Shown here one piece after another: positions 11,492 to 18,499 of a stretch of DNA of 34,051 bases (position 1 is the first letter of the stretch; each line of letters begins with the position of its first letter). The notes under the pieces are model-generated. The model was not told the origin of the DNA and did not search any database. It saw nothing but the letters and a program-made list of their open reading frames with translations. This DNA is from Pectinatus brassicae (GTDB taxonomy: Bacteria > Bacillota > Negativicutes > Selenomonadales > Selenomonadaceae): assembly GCF_014201835.1 (NCBI RefSeq), contig NZ_JACHFH010000031.1, positions 1-34,051 on the forward strand, written 5' to 3'. The position numbers and the translations under genes are program-made.

Positions 11492-13195
11492 TTATTCAGC
11501 ACTAATTTCTTGTTTAATATTTTTTTCTACTTTATGATTATCTTTTAGTCCTAAAATATAAGCATACCCCAATTGTTTAAAATTATCTTCATTTTTAAAC
11601 GCTTTCAAAAAAATATCGGTTTCTGGTATTGCTTTACCATAGCTTAAGTACATACGAGCTACTATTTGCCAAAATTTTTCTTGATCATTTACACGTAATG
11701 CACCCAATAGCTTATAAGCATAACCTCTTAATTTGCCATCTTCATCCGCATTCATTCCATTTTTATCAACAATTGAGAAACTGCGTAACTGTTTACCTGC
11801 TGCCTTTATACTAGTTATATCATCTTGTGTAACACAATTTTGCTCCATTTTTTTCCCTCCCACTATCATATGTTGTATTTGCAAGACATTATCCAGAAAT
11901 TCTACTTGGATATTTTCTCTTATGGCATAATTTAATATTTTATTCATCATGGTATATAAATCAGTTCGACGAAAAATATTTTTTAAAACCTCATCTTGAA
12001 TATTAACACTGATTCCCGATGGTGTTTTTATAAAGTTATTCCCAATGTAGCCAATGTACTTTAATGATTTTTCTAATAACTCTAATATATCTTTTGCAAT
12101 AATATTAAAATTGTATTTTTCTGTATCTTTCTCCCGCACTACTACCTGAATGTTTCTAAGTGCTTTTTGTTTACTTTTTAATATATTCTGAACAATCTTA
12201 TTCCAAATACGCATCCAGCCGATTGTGCCTTCTATATTACTTTCCAATTCACTCGATGCATCAAGCTCATCATTTATTGACTTCATCCCTTCAATGTCAG
12301 CATTGTCATTGACAAACATCATATTCCGCTGCATTGCTGTAAATCCTAAAGGTGACATACTGTAAATAAAAGCACATAATGGACAGAGCTGCGCATCAGG
12401 CTTACAATTCCAAAAAGCTGACTTTTTCCTGCTCATATCATCGGCTGAATCATTAAGAAATGATATATCAATTGGCTTGGACATCACCGCATCACAAACA
12501 ATACAATGTCTGCTGCTTTTCTTTTCTTTAGGTGGTGCTTTCAAATATTTTATTACTGGCTCAATAAAGTCACTGTAATAAATTTCTTTGATATCTTTTT
12601 TGGCATTTGCTCTATTTAAGAAAGATTTACCTGACCAAATAGAATTTATCCGCGAATACATAATATCTTTCATTAAGAAAGTTTCACGACAACTATTATC
12701 CTGTAATTTTTTTTGTAGCTTCAATACTTCTTGATATTTTTCCCCATAATCTTTAATCGCTTTAATATTTTTGCATTCTGCTTTTAAATCTAAATTAATA
12801 TTCTTATCTTTTAATATGGCACAAGCTGTTATATAGCTGGCTCTTGTTAGACCAGCAGTATCAAGTAACTTCTTATATTCTTCATCCAAATCCTTTTTTA
12901 TACTTTTATCTTCCGCTTCAACATATTTATCAGTAAGCATTTTAATTTTTTCGACATTTTCCCCTAATAGCCTTGTATAAGCACTAGAAATAGCAAATTT
13001 TTCTATGCATGTATCAATATAGGCTTGTGCTAAATTAGTATTTAAGAAGAATTCTTTTTTTACTTTAAATACATTACCGCCATATATATAATCCTCATCT
13101 TCAATAGCCTGCACCGTTTCCAATAGCTTAATAAAACCGACAATACCAGCATTATATAAAAAATCACTGCTATAAAAACTTATATATTCATCCAC
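11492..13195 (-). CDS. cas8b: Cascade large subunit Cas8b (Cst1-like, type I-B)
   Basis: A 567-residue protein starting at GTG (AAAGGAGG ends 8 nt upstream). A zinc-ribbon is visible as C231-x2-C234 (CIVC) and C271-x2-C274 (CPLC), followed by SMSPLGFTAMQR, as in Cst1/Cas8b1 proteins. Cas8 recognises the PAM and recruits Cas3. The rest of the sequence is poorly conserved between genomes, so subtype rests on the Cys pattern, its size and the neighbouring cas7. It lies 17 nt after cas6. Confidence 0.9.
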   Translation of the reverse strand: MDEYISFYSSDFLYNAGIVGFIKLLETVQAIEDEDYIYGGNVFKVKKEFFLNTNLAQAYIDTCIEKFAISSAYTRLLGENVEKIKMLTDKYVEAEDKSIKKDLDEEYKKLLDTAGLTRASYITACAILKDKNINLDLKAECKNIKAIKDYGEKYQEVLKLQKKLQDNSCRETFLMKDIMYSRINSIWSGKSFLNRANAKKDIKEIYYSDFIEPVIKYLKAPPKEKKSSRHCIVCDAVMSKPIDISFLNDSADDMSRKKSAFWNCKPDAQLCPLCAFIYSMSPLGFTAMQRNMMFVNDNADIEGMKSINDELDASSELESNIEGTIGWMRIWNKIVQNILKSKQKALRNIQVVVREKDTEKYNFNIIAKDILELLEKSLKYIGYIGNNFIKTPSGISVNIQDEVLKNIFRRTDLYTMMNKILNYAIRENIQVEFLDNVLQIQHMIVGGKKMEQNCVTQDDITSIKAAGKQLRSFSIVDKNGMNADEDGKLRGYAYKLLGALRVNDQEKFWQIVARMYLSYGKAIPETDIFLKAFKNEDNFKQLGYAYILGLKDNHKVEKNIKQEISAE

Positions 13196-13212
13196 AAATT
13201 CAACCTCCTTTC

Positions 13213-13935
13213 TTAGTAAATTTTTTCAAACAAGCCAAATCCAATCGAACGATTTGCTCCTATCCCCGCTTTATAGAGTATATTTAATAACTCGGGCTTA
13301 CCTTGTAAATGTAAAACACCAATAGTTCCGTCACAGGTATGCTTAAAAGTTTTCACCACACATTTCTTGACCTGCACTGGTGTAATTGAAAAACCAATTA
13401 ATAAAGATGTGCTTAATCCCATCATCGCAATCTGTGCTGTTATCGCTGCTTTGGCTTGCTCAGCAAAATCATTATCATCATATTTTACATAACGATTAGT
13501 ATTATTTTCTTTATTATGAACACGTATTATAAATGGCGACAACATTTTTATAATTAACTGTGTCTGAGTAATTTTATGTTCCGGTAAAATAAGGATTTTC
13601 TCCAAAGTCATGGCATTATCATCACATAATTCAAACATCTTATCTTTTCGTCCTAAAAAAGCATTATAGAAGATAATGGCATCACGTTCATCAGCTGCCG
13701 ACCAATTAAGCTCAATCTTATCTGTGGCTAAAATAATTTTATTTGCTTTAAATTCAGGCTTAGGAATTCTTACAGAAAAAGCGTAGTTTTTTATTTTTGC
13801 ACCATTGTTATAATATAAGTCAAAAAATCTTTTATCATAATTATCTAAGGCACCTTTCATAAAAGATACGCAAGCTGCTCTATAGTCTATAGGCAATTGT
13901 AGTTTTTTTAAAGAAAATTTTAATTGTATTCTCAT
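13213..13935 (-). CDS. cas6: CRISPR RNA endonuclease Cas6 (type I-B)
   Basis: About 240 residues from MRIQLKFSLKK. The Shine-Dalgarno AGGAGGTG lies just before this ATG and inside the frame of an upstream ATG (13953), so the downstream start is right. The C-terminal glycine-rich loop GIGANRSIGFG, a Cas6 hallmark, sits about 15 residues from the end. Cas6 cuts pre-crRNA at the base of each repeat, leaving the 8-nt handle. Oddly, there is no His in the first 110 or so residues, where many Cas6 enzymes carry the general base. It is the first cas gene of the operon. Confidence 0.92.
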   Translation of the reverse strand: MRIQLKFSLKKLQLPIDYRAACVSFMKGALDNYDKRFFDLYYNNGAKIKNYAFSVRIPKPEFKANKIILATDKIELNWSAADERDAIIFYNAFLGRKDKMFELCDDNAMTLEKILILPEHKITQTQLIIKMLSPFIIRVHNKENNTNRYVKYDDNDFAEQAKAAITAQIAMMGLSTSLLIGFSITPVQVKKCVVKTFKHTCDGTIGVLHLQGKPELLNILYKAGIGANRSIGFGLFEKIY

Positions 13936-13958
13936 ATTTTCACCTCCTAACATTTTAA

Positions 13959-13987
13959 TTGTTTTTTCGTTTTTTCGTTGTTATAAT
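13959..13987 (+). promoter_or_regulatory. Promoter of a convergent antisense RNA
   Basis: TTGTTT (13959-13964), a 17-bp gap and a perfect TATAAT (13982-13987) on the plus strand would start RNA near 13994, running toward the toxin gene. No reading frame follows, but a terminator does, at 14032-14066. Confidence 0.6.
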
Positions 13988-14032
13988 TATAGTATAGATA
14001 TTGGCTGGACCCCTTTATCTATACTATAATTA
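13984..14032. repeat. 17-bp perfect inverted repeat upstream of cas6
   Basis: Arms TAATTATAGTATAGATA (13984-14000) and its complement (14016-14032) flank a 15-nt loop. No T-tract follows on either strand, so it is not an intrinsic terminator by itself. It overlaps the -10 box of the plus-strand promoter. It would fold as the 5' hairpin of the antisense RNA and in the toxin/cas6 transcript. An operator role is possible. Confidence 0.75.
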
Positions 14033-14066
14033 ATCGCTGGGTACTCTGCCATGGCGATTTTTTATT
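13994..14066 (+). ncRNA. Candidate type I antisense antitoxin RNA
   Basis: An RNA of about 70 nt is predicted between the plus-strand promoter (TTGTTT-N17-TATAAT) and an intrinsic terminator. The terminator stem is AATCGCTGG (14032-14040) pairing with CCA-TG-GCGATT (14049-14059), followed by TTTTTTATTTT. It runs convergent to the small peptide gene and would pair with the 3' untranslated part of its mRNA. This layout (short hydrophobic ORF, overlapping 3' antisense RNA) is that of TxpA/RatA-like and holin-like type I systems, and of pairs found beside CRISPR arrays in C. difficile. Expression and function are inferred. Confidence 0.55.
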
Positions 14067-14142
14067 TTATTATCATAATAAATAGTATTATGGATAATAA
14101 AAACTGCGACAGTAACAATATAGTTAATTCGATTGATTGCAT
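14062..14142 (-). CDS. 26-residue hydrophobic peptide, candidate CreT-like or type I toxin
   Basis: An ATG with AAGGAGGTGA 8 nt upstream, almost fully complementary to 16S rRNA, opens 26 codons ending TAA. The peptide has a short polar start (MQSIE), one Leu/Ile-rich membrane span from about residue 6 to 25, and a final Lys. This is the profile of small membrane toxins. Five of the 26 sense codons are AUA, with two AUA-AUA pairs, which recalls tRNA-sequestering CreT ORFs. The promoter is at 14191-14219 and is matched by the neighbouring crRNA-like spacer. It lies 126 nt before cas6 in the same direction. I do not recognise an exact family, and toxicity is inferred. Confidence 0.7.
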   Translation of the reverse strand: MQSIELTILLLSQFLLSIILFIMIIK

Positions 14143-14190
14143 ATCAGTCACCTCCTTATTTATATTATTATTTTAGAATTTTCTTATATT

Positions 14191-14219
14191 ATTATACAGC
14201 GCCTTTTTATATCTCACAA
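14191..14219 (-). promoter_or_regulatory. Promoter of the small peptide gene and perhaps the cas operon
   Basis: On the minus strand, TTGTGA (14214-14219), a 17-bp gap and a perfect TATAAT (14191-14196) predict a start near 14184, about 40 nt before the peptide ATG. No other good minus-strand promoter is visible before cas6. Confidence 0.75.
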
Positions 14220-14234
14220 TAATATTATATAAGG
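14215..14234 (-). promoter_or_regulatory. Cascade target site: CCT PAM plus 17-nt protospacer over the -35 box
   Basis: Minus-strand CCT (14232-14234) is followed by 17 nt (14231 down to 14215) identical to the first 17 nt of the crRNA-like spacer at 14337-14321. After that the match drops to about 6 of 18. The match overlaps the -35 box, and a full Cascade footprint would reach the -10. CCT fits the CCW PAM known for C. difficile type I-B. Partial pairing of this kind would repress without DNA cleavage, as for CreA. Confidence 0.75.
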
Positions 14235-14243
14235 TTGTATATT

Positions 14244-14285
14244 TTTTTATATTGTCTAATAATAAATTATTAGACAATATAAAAA
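14244..14285. repeat. 42-bp near-perfect palindrome
   Basis: Two perfect 20-bp arms (14244-14263 and 14266-14285) are separated by AA; the core is TATTGTCTAATAAT and its complement. T-runs precede and A-runs follow the stem on both strands, the wrong way round for an intrinsic terminator. It lies between the crRNA-like spacer and the toxin promoter, so it may be an operator, or the 3' structure of the guide RNA. Confidence 0.85.
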
Positions 14286-14303
14286 TACAATTTGTTCTAT
14301 TCA

Positions 14304-14380
14304 ATTATTTTTTATGAAAACACAATAATATTATATAATTTACATTATAATATACTCAATTAAATTACAACTCAACCTTT
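14304..14380 (-). ncRNA. creA: CreA-like guide RNA (mini-CRISPR antitoxin)
   Basis: Downstream of a strong promoter, 14338-14371 (minus strand) forms a degenerate CRISPR repeat. It opens GTTGTAATTTA, compared with GTTTGGAATCTA in the array, and ends TAATGTAAAT, identical to the last 10 nt of the array repeat including the 8-nt handle. The following spacer (14337 downward) begins with 17 nt identical to the promoter of the next gene. Cas6 would release a crRNA-like guide whose Cascade silences that promoter. A second repeat, expected around 14274-14303, is not clearly recognisable, so the 3' end is uncertain. Inside its own gene the spacer is flanked by repeat-like AAT instead of a PAM, so it would not target itself. 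Confidence 0.75.
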
Positions 14381-14386
14381 TATAAA

Positions 14387-14415
14387 AGTATACTCGTACA
14401 CTTTATAATTGTCAA
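14387..14415 (-). promoter_or_regulatory. Strong promoter of the CreA-like RNA
   Basis: A perfect TTGACA (14410-14415), a 17-bp gap and TATACT (14387-14392) on the minus strand predict a start near 14380, only about 9 nt before the degenerate repeat. This is one of the best promoters in the window, and no protein-coding frame follows directly. Confidence 0.85.
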
Positions 14416-14437
14416 CCATATATAATATTATTTAAAG

Positions 14438-15040
14438 TTACATTGATTCCCGCAATTTTTTCATTTTCTTTTTATGCTGTTTTTTCCATCTATTGCTATA
14501 ACGTTCTTCTTCACTAAAAATACAGCCACAATATGGCTGACGATATAATTCCAGTTCCTGACATATTTCTACACCTTCGTCCCAGCCTGTGCGGAAATCT
14601 TCATAATAAAATTCAATACCTACGGCTTTAGCTATCTTTTCCGCTACATCTTTCATTACATTATGCAATTGATAGGGACTGACAAATAAAGTCGATGTAA
14701 AAGCATCAAAGCCGTTTTCTTTGGCATATATCGCTGCCTGATGCAACCGCCAGGCATAGCACATCCGGCAACGTGGTTTTTCCGTGAGTGTTTCTTCTCT
14801 TTTTTCGGCGGTCAATGCTCTTTGCAAAAAACTGCGTAAATCATAGTTTTTATCAACTTCTAGCGGCATATTTACTTTTTCAGCAAATTCCAATGCCGTT
14901 TCAAAGCGCTGTTTAAATTCTTTATAGGGATGAATATTAGGATTAAAAAAGTATCCTTTGATTTCATGTCCATCAGAGCGCAGTTTTTTTAATGGATAAC
15001 ATGAGCATGGCCCACAGCACATATGTAGTAGTATCTTCAT
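14438..15040 (-). CDS. queH: Epoxyqueuosine reductase QueH
   Basis: Exactly 200 residues from MKILLHMCCGPC. The start is chosen because GAGG lies 8 nt upstream; an in-frame ATG at 15100 would add 20 unlikely residues. QueH catalyses the last step of queuosine synthesis, reducing epoxyqueuosine in tRNA. Conserved cysteines for the Fe-S and metal site are visible in CCGPC (residues 9-13 or so), CRMC and PYCGC. The family was long known as DUF208. It ends at the edge of the toxin/guide module and is probably not part of the cas operon. Confidence 0.93.
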   Translation of the reverse strand: MKILLHMCCGPCSCYPLKKLRSDGHEIKGYFFNPNIHPYKEFKQRFETALEFAEKVNMPLEVDKNYDLRSFLQRALTAEKREETLTEKPRCRMCYAWRLHQAAIYAKENGFDAFTSTLFVSPYQLHNVMKDVAEKIAKAVGIEFYYEDFRTGWDEGVEICQELELYRQPYCGCIFSEEERYSNRWKKQHKKKMKKLRESM

Positions 15041-15206
15041 TTTTTTACCTCGTAAAACATTTGTTAACCCCTCAGTCAGCTTACGCTGCCAGCTCCACAC
15101 ACACCGCGTACTATATTTCTAAGCGCTAAAGCGCAAAGAACTATAGCATACAGGGGAGCCTTAATGTACTATATATTATCAACACTGGACTTCTTTATAC
15201 AAAATA
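15041..15206. other. Intergenic region upstream of queH with a palindromic element
   Basis: No gene is visible. It holds AAGCGCTAAAGCGC (around 15121-15132), whose GCGC arms can pair, and GCTGGCAGCGTAAGCTG on the minus strand near 15074-15094. The stretch 15118-15138 resembles 33753-33773 at 17 of 21 bases. I see no preQ1 riboswitch. Confidence 0.4.
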
Positions 15207-15242
15207 AAACTGCCGTCAGCATAATGCTTAATACGGCAGTTT
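15207..15242 (-). terminator. ruvB terminator
   Basis: A 10-bp stem AAACTGCCGT (15207-15216) pairs with ACGGCAGTTT (15233-15242), with further pairing inside the loop. T-rich flanks lie on both sides. It begins 18 nt after the ruvB stop on the minus strand. Confidence 0.85.
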
Positions 15243-15260
15243 TTATTATTTATCAAGCGC

Positions 15261-16277
15261 TTATGTAGTTTCTTTTTGCGGTGCTTTTATATTCATATGT
15301 TCATAGCCACGCACAGTAACTACACGCCCACGCGGTGTGCGATTAATAAACCCTAGCTGCAATAAATATGGTTCATAGACATCTTCAATGGTATCACGTT
15401 CTTCACTGATAGCTGCCGCCAGTGTTTCCACACCAACCGGACCGCCACTAAATTTATCAATCATTGTCTCAAGCATCCGCCTATCTATATTATCAAGACC
15501 GGCTTTGTCTACTTCCAATAGTTCCAATGATTTATCGGCTATTTCATCAGTGATAATCCCACTGCCTTTTATCTGGGCAAAATCACGTACCCGCTTTAAT
15601 AAACGATTGGCCACACGTGGCGTACCACGTGATCGTCTGGCAATTTCCCTGGCACCGCGGTCTTCTATTTCAATACCAAGTATCTCCGCTGATCGTTTTA
15701 TTATAAATACAAGTGCATCAGGCTCATAATATTCCAAGCGTGATATTACACCAAATCGGTCACGTAACGGTGATGCCAATGCTCCAGCCTTAGTTGTAGC
15801 ACCAATTAATGTAAACGGTGCTATATCCAAGCGAATAGAACGAGCTGATGGACCCTTGCCTATTATAATATCAAGGGCAAAATCCTCCATAGCTGAATAC
15901 AGTACTTCCTCCACACTATGTGACAGTCTATGTATTTCATCAATAAACAGAACGTCTTTTTCTGTAAGATTTGTAAGTATCGCGGCTAAATCCCCGGAAC
16001 GTTCGATCGCCGGGCCAGAAGTAACACGAAAATTTACACCGAGTTCATTGGCAATTATCGAAGCCAGCGTGGTCTTTCCCAGTCCCGGCGGTCCATATAA
16101 AAGCACATGATCAAGTGCTTCTTCGCGTGATACTGCCGCTTTAATAAATACTTCTAAATTATCTTTTACCTTATCTTGTCCGATATATTCATTTAGTTTT
16201 TTAGGACGAAGGCTGTATTGCCATGTATCCGTATCATTTTCTGAGCCTGCAATGATACGATCTTCATTATTTTCCAT
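15261..16277 (-). CDS. ruvB: Holliday junction branch migration helicase RuvB
   Basis: A 338-residue AAA+ ATPase of normal RuvB length. Walker [10 protein letters not shown] is at 62-70, Walker B DEIH at 113-116, sensor 1 GATTKA near 159-164 and the arginine finger RDRFG at 172-176, with the winged-helix DNA-binding domain in the last 80 residues (TPRGRVVT). RuvB hexamers drive branch migration with RuvA, with RuvC cutting the junction. AGGAGG precedes the ATG. ruvA and ruvC, often adjacent, are not upstream here; the neighbour is a flippase-like gene 34 nt away in the same direction. Confidence 0.97.
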   Translation of the reverse strand: MENNEDRIIAGSENDTDTWQYSLRPKKLNEYIGQDKVKDNLEVFIKAAVSREEALDHVLLYGPPGLGKTTLASIIANELGVNFRVTSGPAIERSGDLAAILTNLTEKDVLFIDEIHRLSHSVEEVLYSAMEDFALDIIIGKGPSARSIRLDIAPFTLIGATTKAGALASPLRDRFGVISRLEYYEPDALVFIIKRSAEILGIEIEDRGAREIARRSRGTPRVANRLLKRVRDFAQIKGSGIITDEIADKSLELLEVDKAGLDNIDRRMLETMIDKFSGGPVGVETLAAAISEERDTIEDVYEPYLLQLGFINRTPRGRVVTVRGYEHMNIKAPQKETT

Positions 16278-16311
16278 GCCAACCTCCTATTATCAATTCA
16301 TTTTAATATTA

Positions 16312-17298
16312 TTACTTATTCTTGGAAAATGATTTCCCCAGAAATCCTCGGCCAAAAGATTTTATCGAATAATAAAATCCTACTACAAATGGCAGATATT
16401 CTGCAAATAATCGCCAGCCAACAGCTACTACCCCGACTGTTCCATTAGGTGCTATTGTTTTAAACAATAAAACAAAGCCGCCTTCGGCAATCCCAGAGCC
16501 GCCCGGAGTCGGCGAAAAATACAAAAATAAGTTTAAGAAAATCATCCGCCCCATGACTAATACCCAGTCGACATGCGTCCCCAGCCCCAATAGCAGAAAT
16601 GGAACAACACCATATAATGCAAATAAACTCAGCCCGGAAATTATAAATATTTTAAACATTTCTCCTGGTGCCGATGCTAACAGCAATATGGCTTTTTTAT
16701 TGTCACGATAAAAAGACATGAATCTGCGGCCTTTTTTTAACGATATTTTTCTGGCAATAACTACTGCCACCTTATCAAATGTACCGCTTACCATTGCCCA
16801 TACGATAAAAACTATTATGGTAATTGCTATAATTGAAAACCATAATAATAATTCATTGGAAATCCAAGGCAATACTCCGGCATCTTTTAATAAAATAAAT
16901 GGCATACAAACAAATAAAAACATAATTGATACTATTGTTCTAACAACTACTATAACAGCTGCTTTCCCCATTGGAATATCGGCATGACGTAAAAACATCA
17001 GTTGAGCCACAGCCCCGCCAGAAAAACCAGGTGTTAACAGTGCCAGAAAATAATTGCCAAAAACTACTCTAGCTGCCTGCAGAGGCGTTATTTTTTCGCC
17101 TGATAATCGTACCAAATGAACCAGCCGCAAACCATCCAAAAAGAGTCCAATCAATACGCTGCACAAAGCAGCCCCTACTGACCACGGCTGAAAATCAAGT
17201 AAATTTCTAAATGTATTTATATCTACCGTAAAATATATTACGCAATAAGAGATAATTCCCACTAATAGTAATAAAACTATAAGGCGTTTATAAAACAT
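16312..17298 (-). CDS. Flippase-like integral membrane protein (LPG synthase TM / UPF0104 family)
   Basis: About 328 residues from MFYKRLIVLLLLVG, a start with AAGGAGGG 4 nt upstream; an in-frame ATG 51 nt earlier lacks a ribosome site. At least seven hydrophobic spans are visible. PGFSGG (roughly residues 101-106) and YFSPTPGGSGIAEGG (around 273-287) are family-typical loops. Members are YbhN/AglD-like and include the flippase domain of MprF; the substrate here is unknown. A lipid or envelope role fits the neighbouring shape and division genes. Confidence 0.8.
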   Translation of the reverse strand: MFYKRLIVLLLLVGIISYCVIYFTVDINTFRNLLDFQPWSVGAALCSVLIGLFLDGLRLVHLVRLSGEKITPLQAARVVFGNYFLALLTPGFSGGAVAQLMFLRHADIPMGKAAVIVVVRTIVSIMFLFVCMPFILLKDAGVLPWISNELLLWFSIIAITIIVFIVWAMVSGTFDKVAVVIARKISLKKGRRFMSFYRDNKKAILLLASAPGEMFKIFIISGLSLFALYGVVPFLLLGLGTHVDWVLVMGRMIFLNLFLYFSPTPGGSGIAEGGFVLLFKTIAPNGTVGVVAVGWRLFAEYLPFVVGFYYSIKSFGRGFLGKSFSKNK

Positions 17299-17350
17299 TA
17301 AACCCTCCTTATCTTCTATGGCAACTACTAATCTATTGCTTTGTCGCAAG

Positions 17351-17383
17351 AAATGGCCTTTTGTTTATAACAAAAGGCCATTT
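17351..17383 (-). terminator. Hairpin after minE, probable terminator
   Basis: A perfect 13-bp stem AAATGGCCTTTTG (17351-17363) pairs with 17371-17383 around a 7-nt loop. On the minus strand it ends in a weak ATTTCTT tract, 17 nt after the minE stop. Confidence 0.65.
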
Positions 17384-17399
17384 CCTCTGTTGTATAACA

Positions 17400-17693
17400 T
17401 TATCTATCTGTATTGCGAGAAGACATTACTTGCGATCTTATTCTTTTAACCGGTATATTGGCTAAAAGTGCCACTGAATTTTCATCATCAGATAAACTTA
17501 TTTCCATATCATGCTGGTTTATATCCATATAACTGGAAATCACCTTAATGATATCGTCTTTTATATGATTTATTACCTCGGGGGAAATATTAGCCCTATC
17601 ATGTATAAGGACTACGCGCAAACGGTCTTTAGCCACTCTCCCCGATGGTTTATCTTCTTCATGACCAAATAACCTCATAACAGCTTTTAACAT
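17400..17693 (-). CDS. minE: Cell division topological specificity factor MinE
   Basis: A 97-residue protein from MLKAVMRLFG. AAGGAGG is 9 nt upstream, which rules out the earlier in-frame ATG. The N-terminal amphipathic helix and MinD-contact segment (DRLRVVLIHDRA, about residues 22-33) are visible, followed by the dimerising C-terminal domain. MinE stimulates MinD ATPase and sweeps MinCD from mid-cell. It follows minD by 13 nt in a minC-minD-minE operon. Presence of MinE instead of DivIVA control is common in Negativicutes and clostridia. Confidence 0.95.
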   Translation of the reverse strand: MLKAVMRLFGHEEDKPSGRVAKDRLRVVLIHDRANISPEVINHIKDDIIKVISSYMDINQHDMEISLSDDENSVALLANIPVKRIRSQVMSSRNTDR

Positions 17694-17706
17694 GCGATAT
17701 ACCTCC

Positions 17707-18495
17707 TTACACATGCAACATTTGTTTTAGCTTATCAAACAAATTCTTTTTTTTCAAGTCTAAAAAAGGAATTTGTTCACCACAAATACGACCTACAATA
17801 TTACTATATGCCTGCCCGGCTAATGATTTTTTATTAGAAATAACAGGTTCGCCTCTATTAGTTGATGTTACTACCATTTCATCATCCGGCACCTGACCGA
17901 TACATTCTATTGCCAATATATCATCGATATCTGACATATCAAGCATATCACCGGCTTCAACCATATGACTTCGTATTCTGTTTACTACAAGTTTTATATG
18001 TGTTTTATCAGCACGATTGAGTTCACCGATAATTTTATCGGCATCACGCACTGCTGATATTTCCGGCATTGTTACTACAATTGCATAGTCAGCAGCTGCT
18101 ACTGCGGTTTTAAATCCCTGCTCAATTCCAGCGGGACAGTCAATCAGTATGTAATCAAATTCACTGCGCATCTGATTGCAAATATCCACAAGCTGATCAC
18201 CATCTACAGCACTTTTATCACGTATTTGTGACGTTGGCAGTAAAAATAAATTATCATGCTTTTTATGCCTGACCAGAGCTTTTCGATAAGGCACTTTACC
18301 TGTCGCTACGTCTACCAAATCATACATTATACGATTTTCAAGCCCCAGCAGTAAATCAAGATTTCTCAGGCCGGTATCCGTATCAATCAAGACAACCTTA
18401 TAGCCGCGTTTAGCCAGACCTACTCCTAAATTAGCTGTAGTTGTAGTCTTGCCGACACCGCCCTTGCCCGATGTTATAACTATTACTTCACTCAT
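17707..18495 (-). CDS. minD: Septum site-determining ATPase MinD
   Basis: A 262-residue ParA/MinD-type ATPase. Deviant Walker A KGGVGKTT is at 11-18, with DTDTGLRNLDLLLG at about 39-52 and IDCPAGIEQG near 118-127. The last 15 residues (FDKLKQMLHV) form the amphipathic membrane-targeting helix. ATP-bound MinD binds the membrane and recruits MinC to block FtsZ assembly. It starts 4 nt after minC. Confidence 0.96.
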   Translation of the reverse strand: MSEVIVITSGKGGVGKTTTTANLGVGLAKRGYKVVLIDTDTGLRNLDLLLGLENRIMYDLVDVATGKVPYRKALVRHKKHDNLFLLPTSQIRDKSAVDGDQLVDICNQMRSEFDYILIDCPAGIEQGFKTAVAAADYAIVVTMPEISAVRDADKIIGELNRADKTHIKLVVNRIRSHMVEAGDMLDMSDIDDILAIECIGQVPDDEMVVTSTNRGEPVISNKKSLAGQAYSNIVGRICGEQIPFLDLKKKNLFDKLKQMLHV

Positions 18496-18499
18496 TCAT

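Noticed and set aside
14244-14285. Intrinsic terminator
   Set aside because: The T-run lies before and the A-run after the stem on both strands, the reverse of a terminator.
14338-14371. A true isolated CRISPR repeat of the array
   Set aside because: Only the 3' 10 nt are identical and the middle has diverged; I treat it as a degenerate repeat of a CreA-like gene.
15041-15120. preQ1 riboswitch upstream of queH
   Set aside because: I see no preQ1 aptamer-like stem followed by an A-rich tail; only short palindromes are present.
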